Positions 38,314 through 46,576 of a stretch of DNA of 64,000 bases are shown piece after piece; position 1 is the first letter of the stretch; the number at the start of each line of letters is the position of its first letter. The notes under the pieces are model-generated. The model was not told the origin of the DNA and did no database searches. It saw nothing but the letters and a program-made list of their open reading frames with translations. The position numbers and the translations under genes were made by a program. Source of the stretch: Alistipes sp. (GTDB lineage Bacteria; Bacteroidota; Bacteroidia; Bacteroidales; Rikenellaceae); assembly GCA_017623505.1 (NCBI GenBank), contig JAGAOZ010000005.1, positions 238,710 to 302,709 on the forward strand, in the 5' to 3' direction.

Positions 38314-38946
38314 TTACTCCTTTACGGAGTATGTTACGTAGACTATGTAGTCGCCCTTGCCACTGATTGAAAAGAGCTCCTCCGAAGCCTCGTTCAGAGT
38401 TCCTTGCCACCATTGCGAGAAGTCGTAGATGGGGTAACGCAACCCTTTGGAGGTAAGACTGTTGGCGTTGATATTAAAGATAGATACCTGAGCTCCCTTT
38501 TTACATTCGAAACGACACTCACCACTGCAAGGAATAAACACTCCGTAGTCGGTGTAACTCCTTACATCTGCCCCCATTCTGCGATACTCTGCCAAAAGGG
38601 CTATGTTGCCCAGTGTGTGGTCGTCGCGTTTGCCCGTAGCACCTACGATAGCAATGTGGCGAATACCTTTTTCGAGCAAGAATCTTACGGCTTTTGTTTG
38701 GTCGTTAGTCTCTTGGTCGGGCGAGTAGTGGATGATGTCGGCAAAACGTCGGCGGTTCTCCTCGCTGAGCGAGTCCCCGTCGCCAATTATTGCATCAGGC
38801 GTATAGCCTTTAGCTATGTAGTGGTCTGCTCCGCCATCGCAGCATACAACATATTCGCCCTGCAAAAGTATCTGCAAGGGTAGCTCTGCCGATGGGTAGT
38901 CACCATTGGCGAGTATCACAGCCTCTATTTGCGATTGTTTAAGCAT
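38314..38946 (-). CDS. Thiamine pyrophosphokinase
   Basis: Converts thiamine to TPP with ATP. The protein of about 210 residues has the TPK motifs CCDGGADHYI, PDAIIGDGDSLS, DQETNDQTKAVRF and GATGKRDDHTLGNI, then a C-terminal TPK_B1-like beta domain (KGLRYPIYDF). The frame is open to 38994, but the ATG at 38946 (MLKQSQIEAVILANGD) aligns with the family start and overlaps the end of pnuT by 8 nt, a coupled arrangement. The pair pnuT-TPK is a known Bacteroidota thiamine salvage unit. Confidence 0.94.
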   Translation of the reverse strand: MLKQSQIEAVILANGDYPSAELPLQILLQGEYVVCCDGGADHYIAKGYTPDAIIGDGDSLSEENRRRFADIIHYSPDQETNDQTKAVRFLLEKGIRHIAIVGATGKRDDHTLGNIALLAEYRRMGADVRSYTDYGVFIPCSGECRFECKKGAQVSIFNINANSLTSKGLRYPIYDFSQWWQGTLNEASEELFSISGKGDYIVYVTYSVKE

Positions 38947-39511
38947 TCTCAGCGGCAATAAGTCGTTTCCAATTTCGATAGCCAAAGATAGCAATTATTG
39001 CGTAAATAGCGTACAATGCAGCGGTAAAATATAGTTCGGTGTGGATGTAGAGTGCCGCCAATGCTACGTCGGCTACAATCCAGACAATCCACTGCTCAAG
39101 ATATTTACGTGCCAAGAGCCACATGCCCGCTACGCTCAGGGTCGATGTGAAGCCGTTTGCCCACGGTACTTCGCTGTCGGTCAGGGTGATAAGTAGTGCT
39201 GTCGTTGCTGCCTGTGCTACGATAAATATTGCAGCTGCTATTATCCACGCGCCTGCTGTTGCACGCCTTATCGGCAGCTCCTCTTGGGCCTTGTCGCCTC
39301 CTCGTCGCCACGCCAACCAGCCATATAGTGCGATAACCAAATAGTAGATGTTAAGGGCTGTGTCGGCATATAGTCCTGCATCGTAATAGACAAAAAGATA
39401 TATGGCGGGCATAATGACACTTGCCACCCACATATAGATGCTTGCGCGGTACTCCAACCAAAGGTACACAACGCCTACAACAACACCCGCTATCTCTAAA
39501 TATTGCTCCAT
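38939..39511 (-). CDS. pnuT: PnuT-type thiamine transporter (PnuC family)
   Basis: Inner-membrane facilitator of the PnuC family, about 190 residues with 7-8 helices. Features are YLWLEYRASIYMWVASVIMPAIYLF near the start and WxxWIVADVALAALYIHTELYFTAALYAIY near the end. PnuC proteins carry nicotinamide riboside, but the overlap with thiamine pyrophosphokinase marks this as the thiamine form, with trapping by phosphorylation. I chose the ATG at 39511; a GTG at 39517 would place the -7 promoter box inside the coding region. The promoter directly abuts the ATG. Confidence 0.9.
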   Translation of the reverse strand: MEQYLEIAGVVVGVVYLWLEYRASIYMWVASVIMPAIYLFVYYDAGLYADTALNIYYLVIALYGWLAWRRGGDKAQEELPIRRATAGAWIIAAAIFIVAQAATTALLITLTDSEVPWANGFTSTLSVAGMWLLARKYLEQWIVWIVADVALAALYIHTELYFTAALYAIYAIIAIFGYRNWKRLIAAENA

Positions 39512-39516
39512 AGCCA

Positions 39517-39547
39517 CAAAGATATAGAGTTCGTGTTAAAACACAAA
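39517..39547 (-). promoter_or_regulatory. Consensus promoter abutting the pnuT start
   Basis: Leftward TTTG (39544-39547), 19-bp spacer and TATCTTTG (39517-39524). The last base of the box is 6 nt from the A of the pnuT ATG (39511), predicting a leader of about 0-3 nt. The TTTG lies in the T-run of the terminator at 39544-39570. Confidence 0.7.
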
Positions 39548-39570
39548 AAATCCACCCGAAAAGGTGGATT
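39544..39570 (-). terminator. Terminator of the three-gene secreted-protein operon
   Basis: Leftward arms AATCCACC and GGTGGATT around a short loop, followed by TTTTTTG. Its T-run also supplies the -33 box of the pnuT promoter. Confidence 0.75.
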
Positions 39571-39601
39571 TTAAGTAAAAGGCATTTGTTTAGGAAGGCT
39601 A

Positions 39602-39829
39602 TTATTGTCTTTCAATGAATATTTCACCCAAAGCTAAGTCACCTTCTACGGATTTAACTTCAATTGCAGTCGAGCCAAACCTCAAGACCATAACAACATT
39701 TTTCTTTTTAGACTTAGGCTTCAGATAGATTGACTGAACCCTCGCTTTTAATCCGCTTTTGTCGGTGCGAGCATTTACATACTCAATTATTTCATAGAGG
39801 GTAAAGCTTACACTTTTTTGATTCGTGTC
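39602..39829 (-). pseudogene. In-frame 75-codon repeat remnant beyond the stop of the 275-residue protein
   Basis: Directly after the TAG stop of the preceding gene (39830-39832), the same frame stays open for 75 codons to a TAA at 39602. The translation (DTNQKSVSFTLYEIIEYVN ... VKSVEGDLALGEIFIERQ) is clearly related to the last repeat of that gene (SIYLKPKSKKKNVV against SIYVNPKSKNKVV; EVKSVEG against RVKSVED). A TTAGGACAC at the junction would read LGH, as at the start of the other repeats, in another frame. So this looks like an extra repeat cut off by a deletion or nonsense event; stop read-through is a less likely alternative. Confidence 0.75.
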
Positions 39830-40657
39830 CTAATGTAGATAAATCTCACTGTTAGCAATGGCATCTTCAACAGACTTAACGCGCACGACAGTTTTTCCAT
39901 TGTTGATAGCAAACTCCATCTCTACAACTTTATTCTTGCTTTTAGGATTTACGTAGATAGATGTTACAACTCCCTGATTGCCTGCATATTCAGTTTTTGC
40001 ATTGGTGTATTCGTATTTGTTTTCAAAAGTGTGTCCTAAAACAACATTGCTTTCTCCAACGATAAATTTTGCACCATTGCTTGCTGTGTATGAGGTGTAA
40101 TTACCACCTTCACATCCCTCCAAATTGAAATATGCAAGTTCTCCATACTGCAGAGGTGTATTTGTTACATCTTCTATTGTTTCTGTTGAAGCGCCATTAT
40201 CGTATGAGTCGGTATTGTTAAATTCTGTAACGCCCTTGCTTATTACCTCACCTATGGTAATAGCCTTGTCTAAGTCTGTAATAGCCATTCCAAATGACAT
40301 TTTTGCAATAAATGCTTTACTCTTAAATGGCACACATATTCTCAAACCTTTTTTGGGAGAACCTTTTATTTTAAACTTCTTAATAATAGCGGTTTTACCC
40401 TCCATATTAAAGACGTTTACTGGATATGCTCCACCCCAACCTTTTATGGTTTTATTCAAAAACTTGTATTTATGACCCAATGTTAATTGATCTCCGATCG
40501 AGTAGGTCTGTCCGTCAGATGCCGTATATGATGTAATTTTTAGGTTTTTATACTCCTTCTTTGATTGGAATGACTGCAACTGTTCGTAAGTCAATTCTTG
40601 AGCTGCTGCCGAGCAGAAAATGCCCGACAGCAGTAAGATAAATAATAAACGTTTCAT
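39830..40657 (-). CDS. Secreted repeat protein of unknown function
   Basis: I do not recognise this 275-residue protein. It has a signal peptide (MKRLLFILLLSGIFCSAAAQ). It holds two repeats that begin alike: ITSYTASDGQTYSIGD...LGHKYKF (about 42-68) and YTSYTASNGAKFIVGE...LGHTFE (about 187-215), each followed by a beta-rich part. It is the third gene of a leftward operon, starting 3 bp after the stop of the YajG/PEGA-like lipoprotein gene. A further repeat remnant follows its TAG stop. The region is more AT-rich in codon choice than valS nearby, which may mean later acquisition. Confidence 0.75.
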   Translation of the reverse strand: MKRLLFILLLSGIFCSAAAQELTYEQLQSFQSKKEYKNLKITSYTASDGQTYSIGDQLTLGHKYKFLNKTIKGWGGAYPVNVFNMEGKTAIIKKFKIKGSPKKGLRICVPFKSKAFIAKMSFGMAITDLDKAITIGEVISKGVTEFNNTDSYDNGASTETIEDVTNTPLQYGELAYFNLEGCEGGNYTSYTASNGAKFIVGESNVVLGHTFENKYEYTNAKTEYAGNQGVVTSIYVNPKSKNKVVEMEFAINNGKTVVRVKSVEDAIANSEIYLH

Positions 40658-40660
40658 AGA

Positions 40661-41620
40661 TTACTCTTCTTTTACAAGGTTGAACTTTGTAGAAATCTCT
40701 TTTTGGTCGATAGCCTGCTTAAGGTTGAAACGCTTTTTTTGAGTAATATAACCAGCCTTTTCGCAAGTAACCTCAATCTGAACATTTCCAGAATTATTGT
40801 AAGTCAAACCCTTGATATCGAATGATTCGGTTGTTTCGTAAGGGGTAGAGCCAACATAGTTCTGATTTGTGTTCATAACCTCCGGAGTAGAAGATACTAC
40901 GCGAAGAGAGATGTCTGCGCCCTTAGGTGTTGAATCTAAATACCAACGGATAACAGTCGATTCCAAAGCAGTATTGCCCTCGCCTGTAACTTGCTTGTTG
41001 GCCTCTTGCTTTGGCGATGAAGCTTTTGTGAGGAAGTATGCAATGCGATCCCAATCAATATCCTCTAAAGCATTGGCGTACGCTGTGTTAATTGCACGAC
41101 TTCCGTATGTGAAATCGTATCCACTACCCTGAATATTAGCGCGACCTGTTGCGATTACGTTAGGATATACTAACTCGCGAGACGCATTATATACCTTAAC
41201 CTCAAGACTTACAGAAGCCGACCATCCAATGCCAGACAAATATCCGAGATTGTAATCTTTGATAGATACACTCATCATATAATCGGTAGCAATATCAGCA
41301 TCTAAATTAAAGCCCATAGTACGCATATAGCGACGCATACTCTCTGAAACAAACGAATGAACATCTGGGGTAACGTTCACGTTTGGAATACTGATGGCGC
41401 TTAAATCATATTTGCTCAGTACTTGAGTGTTTGGACGAGCATCATCAACGTTGAGGCGAATGCCATAGTCCATATTGAGATATTTATTAGCAGGAGCATC
41501 TTTGATCAATGCGAGTGAAATAACCTTTGGCTGTGGTGGTGTAGCAGCAGGCTTCGTTGATGAACAAGCTGTTATGCCTAAAATACAGACACAAGCTGCA
41601 ATAAATGTTGAAATTCTCAT
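40661..41620 (-). CDS. Lipoprotein with YajG-like domain and C-terminal PEGA-like domain
   Basis: Envelope lipoprotein of 319 residues; lipobox ITAC (about Cys19) followed by SSTKPAA. Residues about 30-200 resemble YajG-type lipoproteins: DYGIRLNVDDARPNTQVLSKY, FVSESMRRYMRTMGFNLDAD, and INTAYANALEDIDWDRIAYFL. Residues about 225-319 resemble a PEGA-type beta domain (DSTPKGADISLRVV, YVGSTPYETTESF). Function is unknown. It is the middle gene of the operon, 2 bp after the first lipoprotein and 3 bp before the repeat protein. The YajG call is a resemblance by pattern, not a search result. Confidence 0.7.
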   Translation of the reverse strand: MRISTFIAACVCILGITACSSTKPAATPPQPKVISLALIKDAPANKYLNMDYGIRLNVDDARPNTQVLSKYDLSAISIPNVNVTPDVHSFVSESMRRYMRTMGFNLDADIATDYMMSVSIKDYNLGYLSGIGWSASVSLEVKVYNASRELVYPNVIATGRANIQGSGYDFTYGSRAINTAYANALEDIDWDRIAYFLTKASSPKQEANKQVTGEGNTALESTVIRWYLDSTPKGADISLRVVSSTPEVMNTNQNYVGSTPYETTESFDIKGLTYNNSGNVQIEVTCEKAGYITQKKRFNLKQAIDQKEISTKFNLVKEE

Positions 41621-41622
41621 GA

Positions 41623-42153
41623 TTAGTTATCTGTGTTAAGTTTAACAATCTTTGCTGATACTGTTGTTTTGTAAATAACATTCTTACCTCGTTGTGCAAC
41701 ATTGGTTGAGATGATAGGCTCTATTACGCCGTCTCCGCCATCCATGTGAACTTGATTAACTAATCGATATATAGCCAAACGACGGGCAACTTCCTCAGGT
41801 TGTAAAATTCCTATCTCGCCAATTTGGTAATCATTAGATAGATAACCTAATTTTACGATGCCAGAGTAGCGACACTCCCATCCCTTATCATCGTCAAAGC
41901 GGTATAAAAGCATAAACTCATTGTTCTCACCTGCGATTGAGTACTCATCTCCAGATTTATTTTCTGTGTATGTAATGGATGCAGTCGCAGTTACTGTATT
42001 CAAGATTTTGTAGTCTCCACGCTCCAGATTCAGCTCTTTCAAACCAACAGAATTAACTGTATTGACTGCACGAGGAACGACCAAACTTTGTTTCGTGGAT
42101 GAACATGAAACAAGACACAAAGAAGCAAATGCTATAAATAATAATTTCTTCAT
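41623..42153 (-). CDS. Small lipoprotein of unknown function
   Basis: First gene of the secreted trio. About 176 residues with lipobox CLVSC and SSTKQSLVVPRAV after it. The mature part is beta-rich with LNLERGDYKILNTVTATASITY and VARRLAIYRLVNQVHMDGGDGVIEPII. The last segment, with an invariant-looking GGDG and a following basic patch, resembles small Bacteroidales lipoproteins of unassigned DUF type; I cannot name the family. The frame is open to a TTG at 42159; I chose the ATG at 42153. Upstream lies a 120-nt nested hairpin (42240-42359) with a -7 box, which may form its leader. Confidence 0.75.
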   Translation of the reverse strand: MKKLLFIAFASLCLVSCSSTKQSLVVPRAVNTVNSVGLKELNLERGDYKILNTVTATASITYTENKSGDEYSIAGENNEFMLLYRFDDDKGWECRYSGIVKLGYLSNDYQIGEIGILQPEEVARRLAIYRLVNQVHMDGGDGVIEPIISTNVAQRGKNVIYKTTVSAKIVKLNTDN

Positions 42154-42239
42154 AATCAAAAAGTTAATAATTAGTCAATGAGGTACGTGTCCGATGGTAA
42201 GATACATACAAAAAAAAGCGCGGACAGAACTCCTTTTAT

Positions 42240-42359
42240 TTGCTTCTGAGGTTTTCGACGACCTTTGCACCAAATAAATGAGTAAAGCCCACGCCATAAG
42301 ACGTGAGCGTCATTGCTTTACTCTTGGTGCTTAATGAAGTGTCGAAATTTCAGAAGCAA
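42240..42359 (-). ncRNA. Candidate structured RNA or leader: 120-nt nested hairpin
   Basis: Four nested complementary pairs are visible: TTGCTTCTGA...TTTCGAC with GTCGAAA...TCAGAAGCAA (outer, about 17 pairs), GCACCAA (42267-42273) with TTGGTGC (42324-42330), GAGTAAAG (42280-42287) with CTTTACTC (42316-42323), and GACG/CGTC (42300-42311). A leftward -7 box TAGCTTTG at 42364-42371 would start RNA at the base of the outer stem. The strand is therefore inferred. It could be a separate small RNA, the leader of the trio, or a palindromic repeat. Confidence 0.5.
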
Positions 42360-42363
42360 GAAT

Positions 42364-42371
42364 CAAAGCTA
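42364..42371 (-). promoter_or_regulatory. Putative -7 box (TAGCTTTG) ahead of the 120-nt hairpin
   Basis: Matches TAnnTTTG; predicted start about 42359. No TTTG at the right -33 spacing, so support is partial. Confidence 0.35.
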
Positions 42372-42489
42372 AACGCTTTTTCCAAATGTGTTACGAGTAT
42401 GTATTAAAATATACTAATGTTTCATAGGCAAATCCATTTGTTTGCAACAAAATTAATAGTTTTTTTGTGTAAATACAAATCAAAGTAAG

Positions 42490-42520
42490 AAAAAACCGCC
42501 GTGCTGCAAGTGCACGACGG
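42490..42520 (-). terminator. Terminator of nhaD
   Basis: Leftward arms CCGTCGTGC / GCACGGCGG around ACTTGCA (one G-U), followed by TTTTTTC, 40 bp after the nhaD stop. Confidence 0.85.
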
Positions 42521-42531
42521 TATATTTTATT

Positions 42532-42575
42532 AGAATATTATCAAAATATTATCAGAATATTATAGGAATATCAGC
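42532..42575. repeat. 11-bp tandem repeats across the nhaD stop
   Basis: Units AGAATATTATC, AAAATATTATC, AGAATATTATA and a degenerate GGAATATCAGC run across the last codons and stop of nhaD. Copy number change would alter only the C-terminal codons or the 3' UTR. Confidence 0.6.
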
Positions 42576-43849
42576 TGAACGATGATAAAGACAGGCAGCA
42601 GAACTATGAGCGAGAACTTGAGCATATAGCCAAAGAAACTTGGCATCTTTACTCCCTCCTGCTCGGCGATAGCCTTGACCATAAAGTTAGGTCCGTTGCC
42701 GATGTAGGTCATCGAGCCGAAGAATACTGCTCCGAGTGAAATAGCACTCATAAGTGCAGATGATATTCCGGCAACACCTCCATCTATTGGGAAGGCACTA
42801 TGGGCAACCTCATAGAATGCTACGGCGGTAGGGGTGTTATCAAGGAATGAAGATAGAGCTCCGGTGCTGTAATAGTACTGCCAAGGCTCTGTTAGACCCA
42901 ACTCTGCGGCGTGTGCATTGAGGTAGAGTAGCGCAGGGGTCATCGTAGCGAAGATGCCGATGAAGAGAATAGCTACCTCGTTGATAGGCTCCCAACTGAA
43001 ATTATTTGCTCTACGGATGCTCTTATGCGTGGTGATAAGCGAGAGAATAGCCAATATCACAAGAACGATTTCGCGTAGAAATTTAATGTATACCGGAGGA
43101 TGCTCAGCACCCATTGCAGGGATATACTGAGGGTTGATGAATGCTACTGAGCAGACAATCAAAATCAGATAGATGAAGTTGATGCCACCTGTGATTTTTA
43201 TAGGTGATTGCTCGCGCATATCTGCCATAAGAGCCTCGGTAGGCTCCTTGCGATAGAAGTAGACATCGGTCAAGAAATATAGCAAAAGCAATATGCCTCC
43301 CGCTGCCAACCACTCGCCGTAGAGCGATAGGAACCAGAAGAAATCGGCACCTCGCAGGAAGAGCATAAAGAGCGGTGGGTCACCAAGCGGTGTGAGTATA
43401 CCTCCGCAGTTGGCAACAAGTGCAATGAAAAACAGAACGGTGTGTACCTTGTATTTTCGCTGTTGGTTAATCTCCAAAAGGATACGGATAAGAAGCATTG
43501 CAGCACCCGTTGTTCCGATAAATGATGCAAGGACAAAACCTATAATCATTATCAAGCTATTGACCTGCGGTGTAGCCATCACATCGCCTCGGATATGGAT
43601 ACCTCCCGTGGTGACAAAAAGTGAGCCGAGAAGGATGATGAAAGGCAGATAATCGCCCAACATCTGATGTTCGAGGTTGTGTCCCATACCGTTGGCTATC
43701 AGATATATAGCTGTCGGAATACTTAGGCCAAGAACGATGTAAAATTTGTGTAGGTTACTCTCCCACCATTTCTCTGCTACAAGGGGTAATATCGCAATGC
43801 TCAAAAGCATCAGCGCAAACGGAATCAAGGTCCATAATTCTACCTGCAT
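42560..43849 (-). CDS. nhaD: NhaD-type sodium:proton antiporter
   Basis: Inner-membrane antiporter of the ion-transporter (ArsB/NhaD) superfamily, 429 residues with about 11-12 helices. The pattern is GMGHNLEHQMLGDYLPFIILLGSLFVTTGGI, GTTGAAMLLIRILLEINQQRK and NCGGILTPLGDPPLFMLFLRG, which match the NhaD signature, and SSFLDNTPTAVAFYE in the second half. It expels Na+ (or Li+) for H+. It appears monocistronic, with its own terminator and a GC-poor 300-bp gap to divergent lon. Confidence 0.93.
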   Translation of the reverse strand: MQVELWTLIPFALMLLSIAILPLVAEKWWESNLHKFYIVLGLSIPTAIYLIANGMGHNLEHQMLGDYLPFIILLGSLFVTTGGIHIRGDVMATPQVNSLIMIIGFVLASFIGTTGAAMLLIRILLEINQQRKYKVHTVLFFIALVANCGGILTPLGDPPLFMLFLRGADFFWFLSLYGEWLAAGGILLLLYFLTDVYFYRKEPTEALMADMREQSPIKITGGINFIYLILIVCSVAFINPQYIPAMGAEHPPVYIKFLREIVLVILAILSLITTHKSIRRANNFSWEPINEVAILFIGIFATMTPALLYLNAHAAELGLTEPWQYYYSTGALSSFLDNTPTAVAFYEVAHSAFPIDGGVAGISSALMSAISLGAVFFGSMTYIGNGPNFMVKAIAEQEGVKMPSFFGYMLKFSLIVLLPVFIIVQLIFL

Positions 43850-44042
43850 ATCTCTCTGTTTTAATTTGCCGCGAAAGTAGCAAAATTTTTGGCAATAAAA
43901 AAATTTTTATTCTCTTTTCGAATCGGATGTTTAACATACCAAAAGGCATGTCAAGTCCGTTATATTGTCGAAAAACAAGTTGCCGAAACAAGAAGTTATT
44001 AACAATCTATAAAAATAGGGTATGCTTTGTGCTTAAAATATG

Positions 44043-44050
44043 TATATTTG
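44043..44050 (+). promoter_or_regulatory. Putative lon -7 box (TATATTTG)
   Basis: Exact TAnnTTTG match, about 97 bp before the lon ATG. A TTTG lies upstream but at a 13-bp spacing, so the -33 is uncertain. I see nothing else in the nhaD-lon gap. Confidence 0.5.
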
Positions 44051-44146
44051 CATTGCCAAGTTGCGCGCATACGAGAGATGCGGAGTAGTGATTTTTGTCG
44101 CAAGTGGCTATGTGTGAAGTAAATACTTGGCTAAAAATTGAGAATT

Positions 44147-46567
44147 ATGAGTAAAAAGAAGAATATAGATTTGTCGGAATTGGATGTTATGCCGGATTTG
44201 TTGGATGGCAGACATCAGGTAGTACCTATCATCACCGGTGGAGACGATGTTATTGAGGAGGTGGCTCTGCCAGAGTCGCTTCCTATCTTGTCGTTGCGTA
44301 GCTCGGTGCTGTTTCCGGGTGCTATAACTCCCATCACGGTAGGTCGTGAGAAGAGTATCAAGTTGGTTAGGGATGTGAATGCTTCGGGTGGTTTGTTGGG
44401 TGCTGTGCTTCAGCGTGAAAGTGAGGTCGAGATACCTACCCCCGATGATATGTATAAAGTCGGAACAGCCGCACGTATTATTAAGATTCTGGAGATGCCG
44501 AATGGTAATCTGACCGTTATCTTGAGCGGATTGGAGAAGATTGAGGTTGGCGAATATTTGCAGTCGGAGCCATATCTGAAGGCCGTTGTTCGTACGATTC
44601 GTGATTCGCAGCCCGACGCCTCGAATGTGGAGTTTCAGGCTTTGGTGGACTCGGTGCGTGAGGTGTCGCTCAATATAATCAACATCTCGCCATCGATGCC
44701 AAAGGAGGCTGTCTTCGCTTTAAAAAATATTGACACTCAGCGCGGTTTGGTCAATTTTGTCTGCTCAAATATGGACCTTAGTGATGAGGACCGCCAGACA
44801 TTGTTGGAGGCTCCGGGTTTGTTGGCACGTACTCGTAAACTCTTGGAGATTTTGGTGCGTGAGCAGCAACTGGCAGAGCTAAAGAGTGAGATTCAAGAGA
44901 AGGTAAAGCGCGAGATAGACAAACAGCAACGCGATTACTATCTTCAGCAGCAGATGCGCACAATTCAAGACGAGTTGGGTGATACGTCGGATGCCGAGAT
45001 AGACAAGATGCGCGAGCAGGCCAAGAAGAAGAATTGGTCGAAAGAGGTGGGCGAACTCTTTGAGAAAGAGCTCTCAAAGGTTGAAAGACTGAATCCCGCT
45101 GTGGCTGAGTATTCGGTGCAGATGACCTATCTGCAGCTGATGTTGGAACTCCCATGGAACGATGTTACCAAAGATAACCTCGATTTGGAGTGTGCTCGCA
45201 AGCAGCTCGACGATGACCATTTCGGATTGGAGGAGGTTAAAGACCGAATCTTGGAGCATTTGGCTGTAATTAAGCTCAAGGGCGATTTGAAGTCGCCAAT
45301 ACTCTGCTTATATGGCCCTCCGGGAGTGGGTAAGACCTCGCTTGGTAAGTCTGTGGCGGCGGCTTTGGGCAGGAAGTTCGGTCGTATATCACTCGGCGGT
45401 CTGCACGACGAGTCGGAGATACGAGGCCACCGCCGTACCTATATCGGCGCAATGCCAGGTCGAATCATTCAGACTATCAAACGTTGTGGTTCGTCGAATC
45501 CGGTGATTATCCTTGACGAGGTGGATAAGATTACGGTAAGTAATCACGGCGACCCATCAAGTGCTCTGCTGGAGGTGTTGGACCCTGAGCAGAACACCAC
45601 TTTCCACGATAACTACCTCGATACGGAGTATGACCTCTCGAAGGTGCTCTTTATCGCTACGGCTAACGATATAGGCGCGATAAATCCTGCACTGCGTGAC
45701 CGTATGGAGATGATAAACATCCCCGGCTATATCCTTGAGGATAAGGTCCGTATCGCTGCCGACCATCTGTTGAAGAAGCAGTGCGAGGCGCATGGTGTGA
45801 AAGAGTCGGAGTTGGTGCTTTCGAAGGAGATTTTAGAGAAGATTATCTCGGATTATACTCGTGAGTCGGGTGTGCGTTCACTCGACAAGCAGATTGCTAA
45901 GCTGGCACGTGCCAGAGCAAAGAATATCGCCTTCGATGAGGCTTTCGCTGCGGAGGTTACTGCTGCGGAGTTGGAGAAGGTGCTGGGTAAGGCTAAGTTC
46001 CGTAACGACGAGTATGAGATTGCCGGTATGATTGGCGTTGTGACAGGTTTGGCTTGGACGGCTGTTGGCGGAGATATTCTCTACATCGAGTCGGTATTGA
46101 CGCCGGGTAAGGGCGCGATAAATCTGACGGGTAACCTGGGTGATGTGATGAAGGAGTCGGCGACAATTGCTTATGAGTGGGTGCAGGCTCATCATGAGGA
46201 GTTGGGTATTGATGCGGAGATTTTTGAAAAGAAAAATATCAATATTCACGTTCCTGAGGGCGCAATTCCAAAGGATGGCCCCTCGGCAGGTATTACTATG
46301 GTCACCTCTATCGTTTCGACTTTTACCAAGCGTGAGGTAAAAGAGCGTATCGCCATGACGGGAGAGATGACCTTGCGTGGTCGTGTGATGCCTGTGGGCG
46401 GTATTAAGGAGAAGATTTTAGCTGCTAAACGTGCAGGTATTGAGGAGTTGATTCTCTGCGAGGATAACCGTAAGGATGTAGAGGAGATTAAGCCTGAGTA
46501 TTTGGCCGGTTTGACTTTCCACTACGTTAAGCAGATAGACCAAGTATTGGCTTTAGCCCTAAAATAA
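44147..46567 (+). CDS. lon: ATP-dependent protease Lon
   Basis: Cytosolic AAA+ protease degrading misfolded and regulatory proteins. About 806 residues: N-terminal substrate domain ([19 protein letters not shown]), coiled coil ([20 protein letters not shown]), AAA module with Walker [12 protein letters not shown] and Walker [11 protein letters not shown], and a C-terminal protease domain with Ser in [11 protein letters not shown] and Lys in [14 protein letters not shown]. The frame is open to a TTG at 44138; the ATG at 44147 ([13 protein letters not shown]) is preferred. kdsB follows within 10 bp, so lon leads an operon with LPS genes. Confidence 0.98.
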   Translation: MSKKKNIDLSELDVMPDLLDGRHQVVPIITGGDDVIEEVALPESLPILSLRSSVLFPGAITPITVGREKSIKLVRDVNASGGLLGAVLQRESEVEIPTPDDMYKVGTAARIIKILEMPNGNLTVILSGLEKIEVGEYLQSEPYLKAVVRTIRDSQPDASNVEFQALVDSVREVSLNIINISPSMPKEAVFALKNIDTQRGLVNFVCSNMDLSDEDRQTLLEAPGLLARTRKLLEILVREQQLAELKSEIQEKVKREIDKQQRDYYLQQQMRTIQDELGDTSDAEIDKMREQAKKKNWSKEVGELFEKELSKVERLNPAVAEYSVQMTYLQLMLELPWNDVTKDNLDLECARKQLDDDHFGLEEVKDRILEHLAVIKLKGDLKSPILCLYGPPGVGKTSLGKSVAAALGRKFGRISLGGLHDESEIRGHRRTYIGAMPGRIIQTIKRCGSSNPVIILDEVDKITVSNHGDPSSALLEVLDPEQNTTFHDNYLDTEYDLSKVLFIATANDIGAINPALRDRMEMINIPGYILEDKVRIAADHLLKKQCEAHGVKESELVLSKEILEKIISDYTRESGVRSLDKQIAKLARARAKNIAFDEAFAAEVTAAELEKVLGKAKFRNDEYEIAGMIGVVTGLAWTAVGGDILYIESVLTPGKGAINLTGNLGDVMKESATIAYEWVQAHHEELGIDAEIFEKKNINIHVPEGAIPKDGPSAGITMVTSIVSTFTKREVKERIAMTGEMTLRGRVMPVGGIKEKILAAKRAGIEELILCEDNRKDVEEIKPEYLAGLTFHYVKQIDQVLALALK

Positions 46568-46576
46568 GAGATTGAT

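Noticed and set aside
39512-39830. TPP riboswitch upstream of pnuT
   Set aside because: No CTGAGA or ACCTGATCTGG-type THI box on the leftward strand, and the promoter abuts the ATG.
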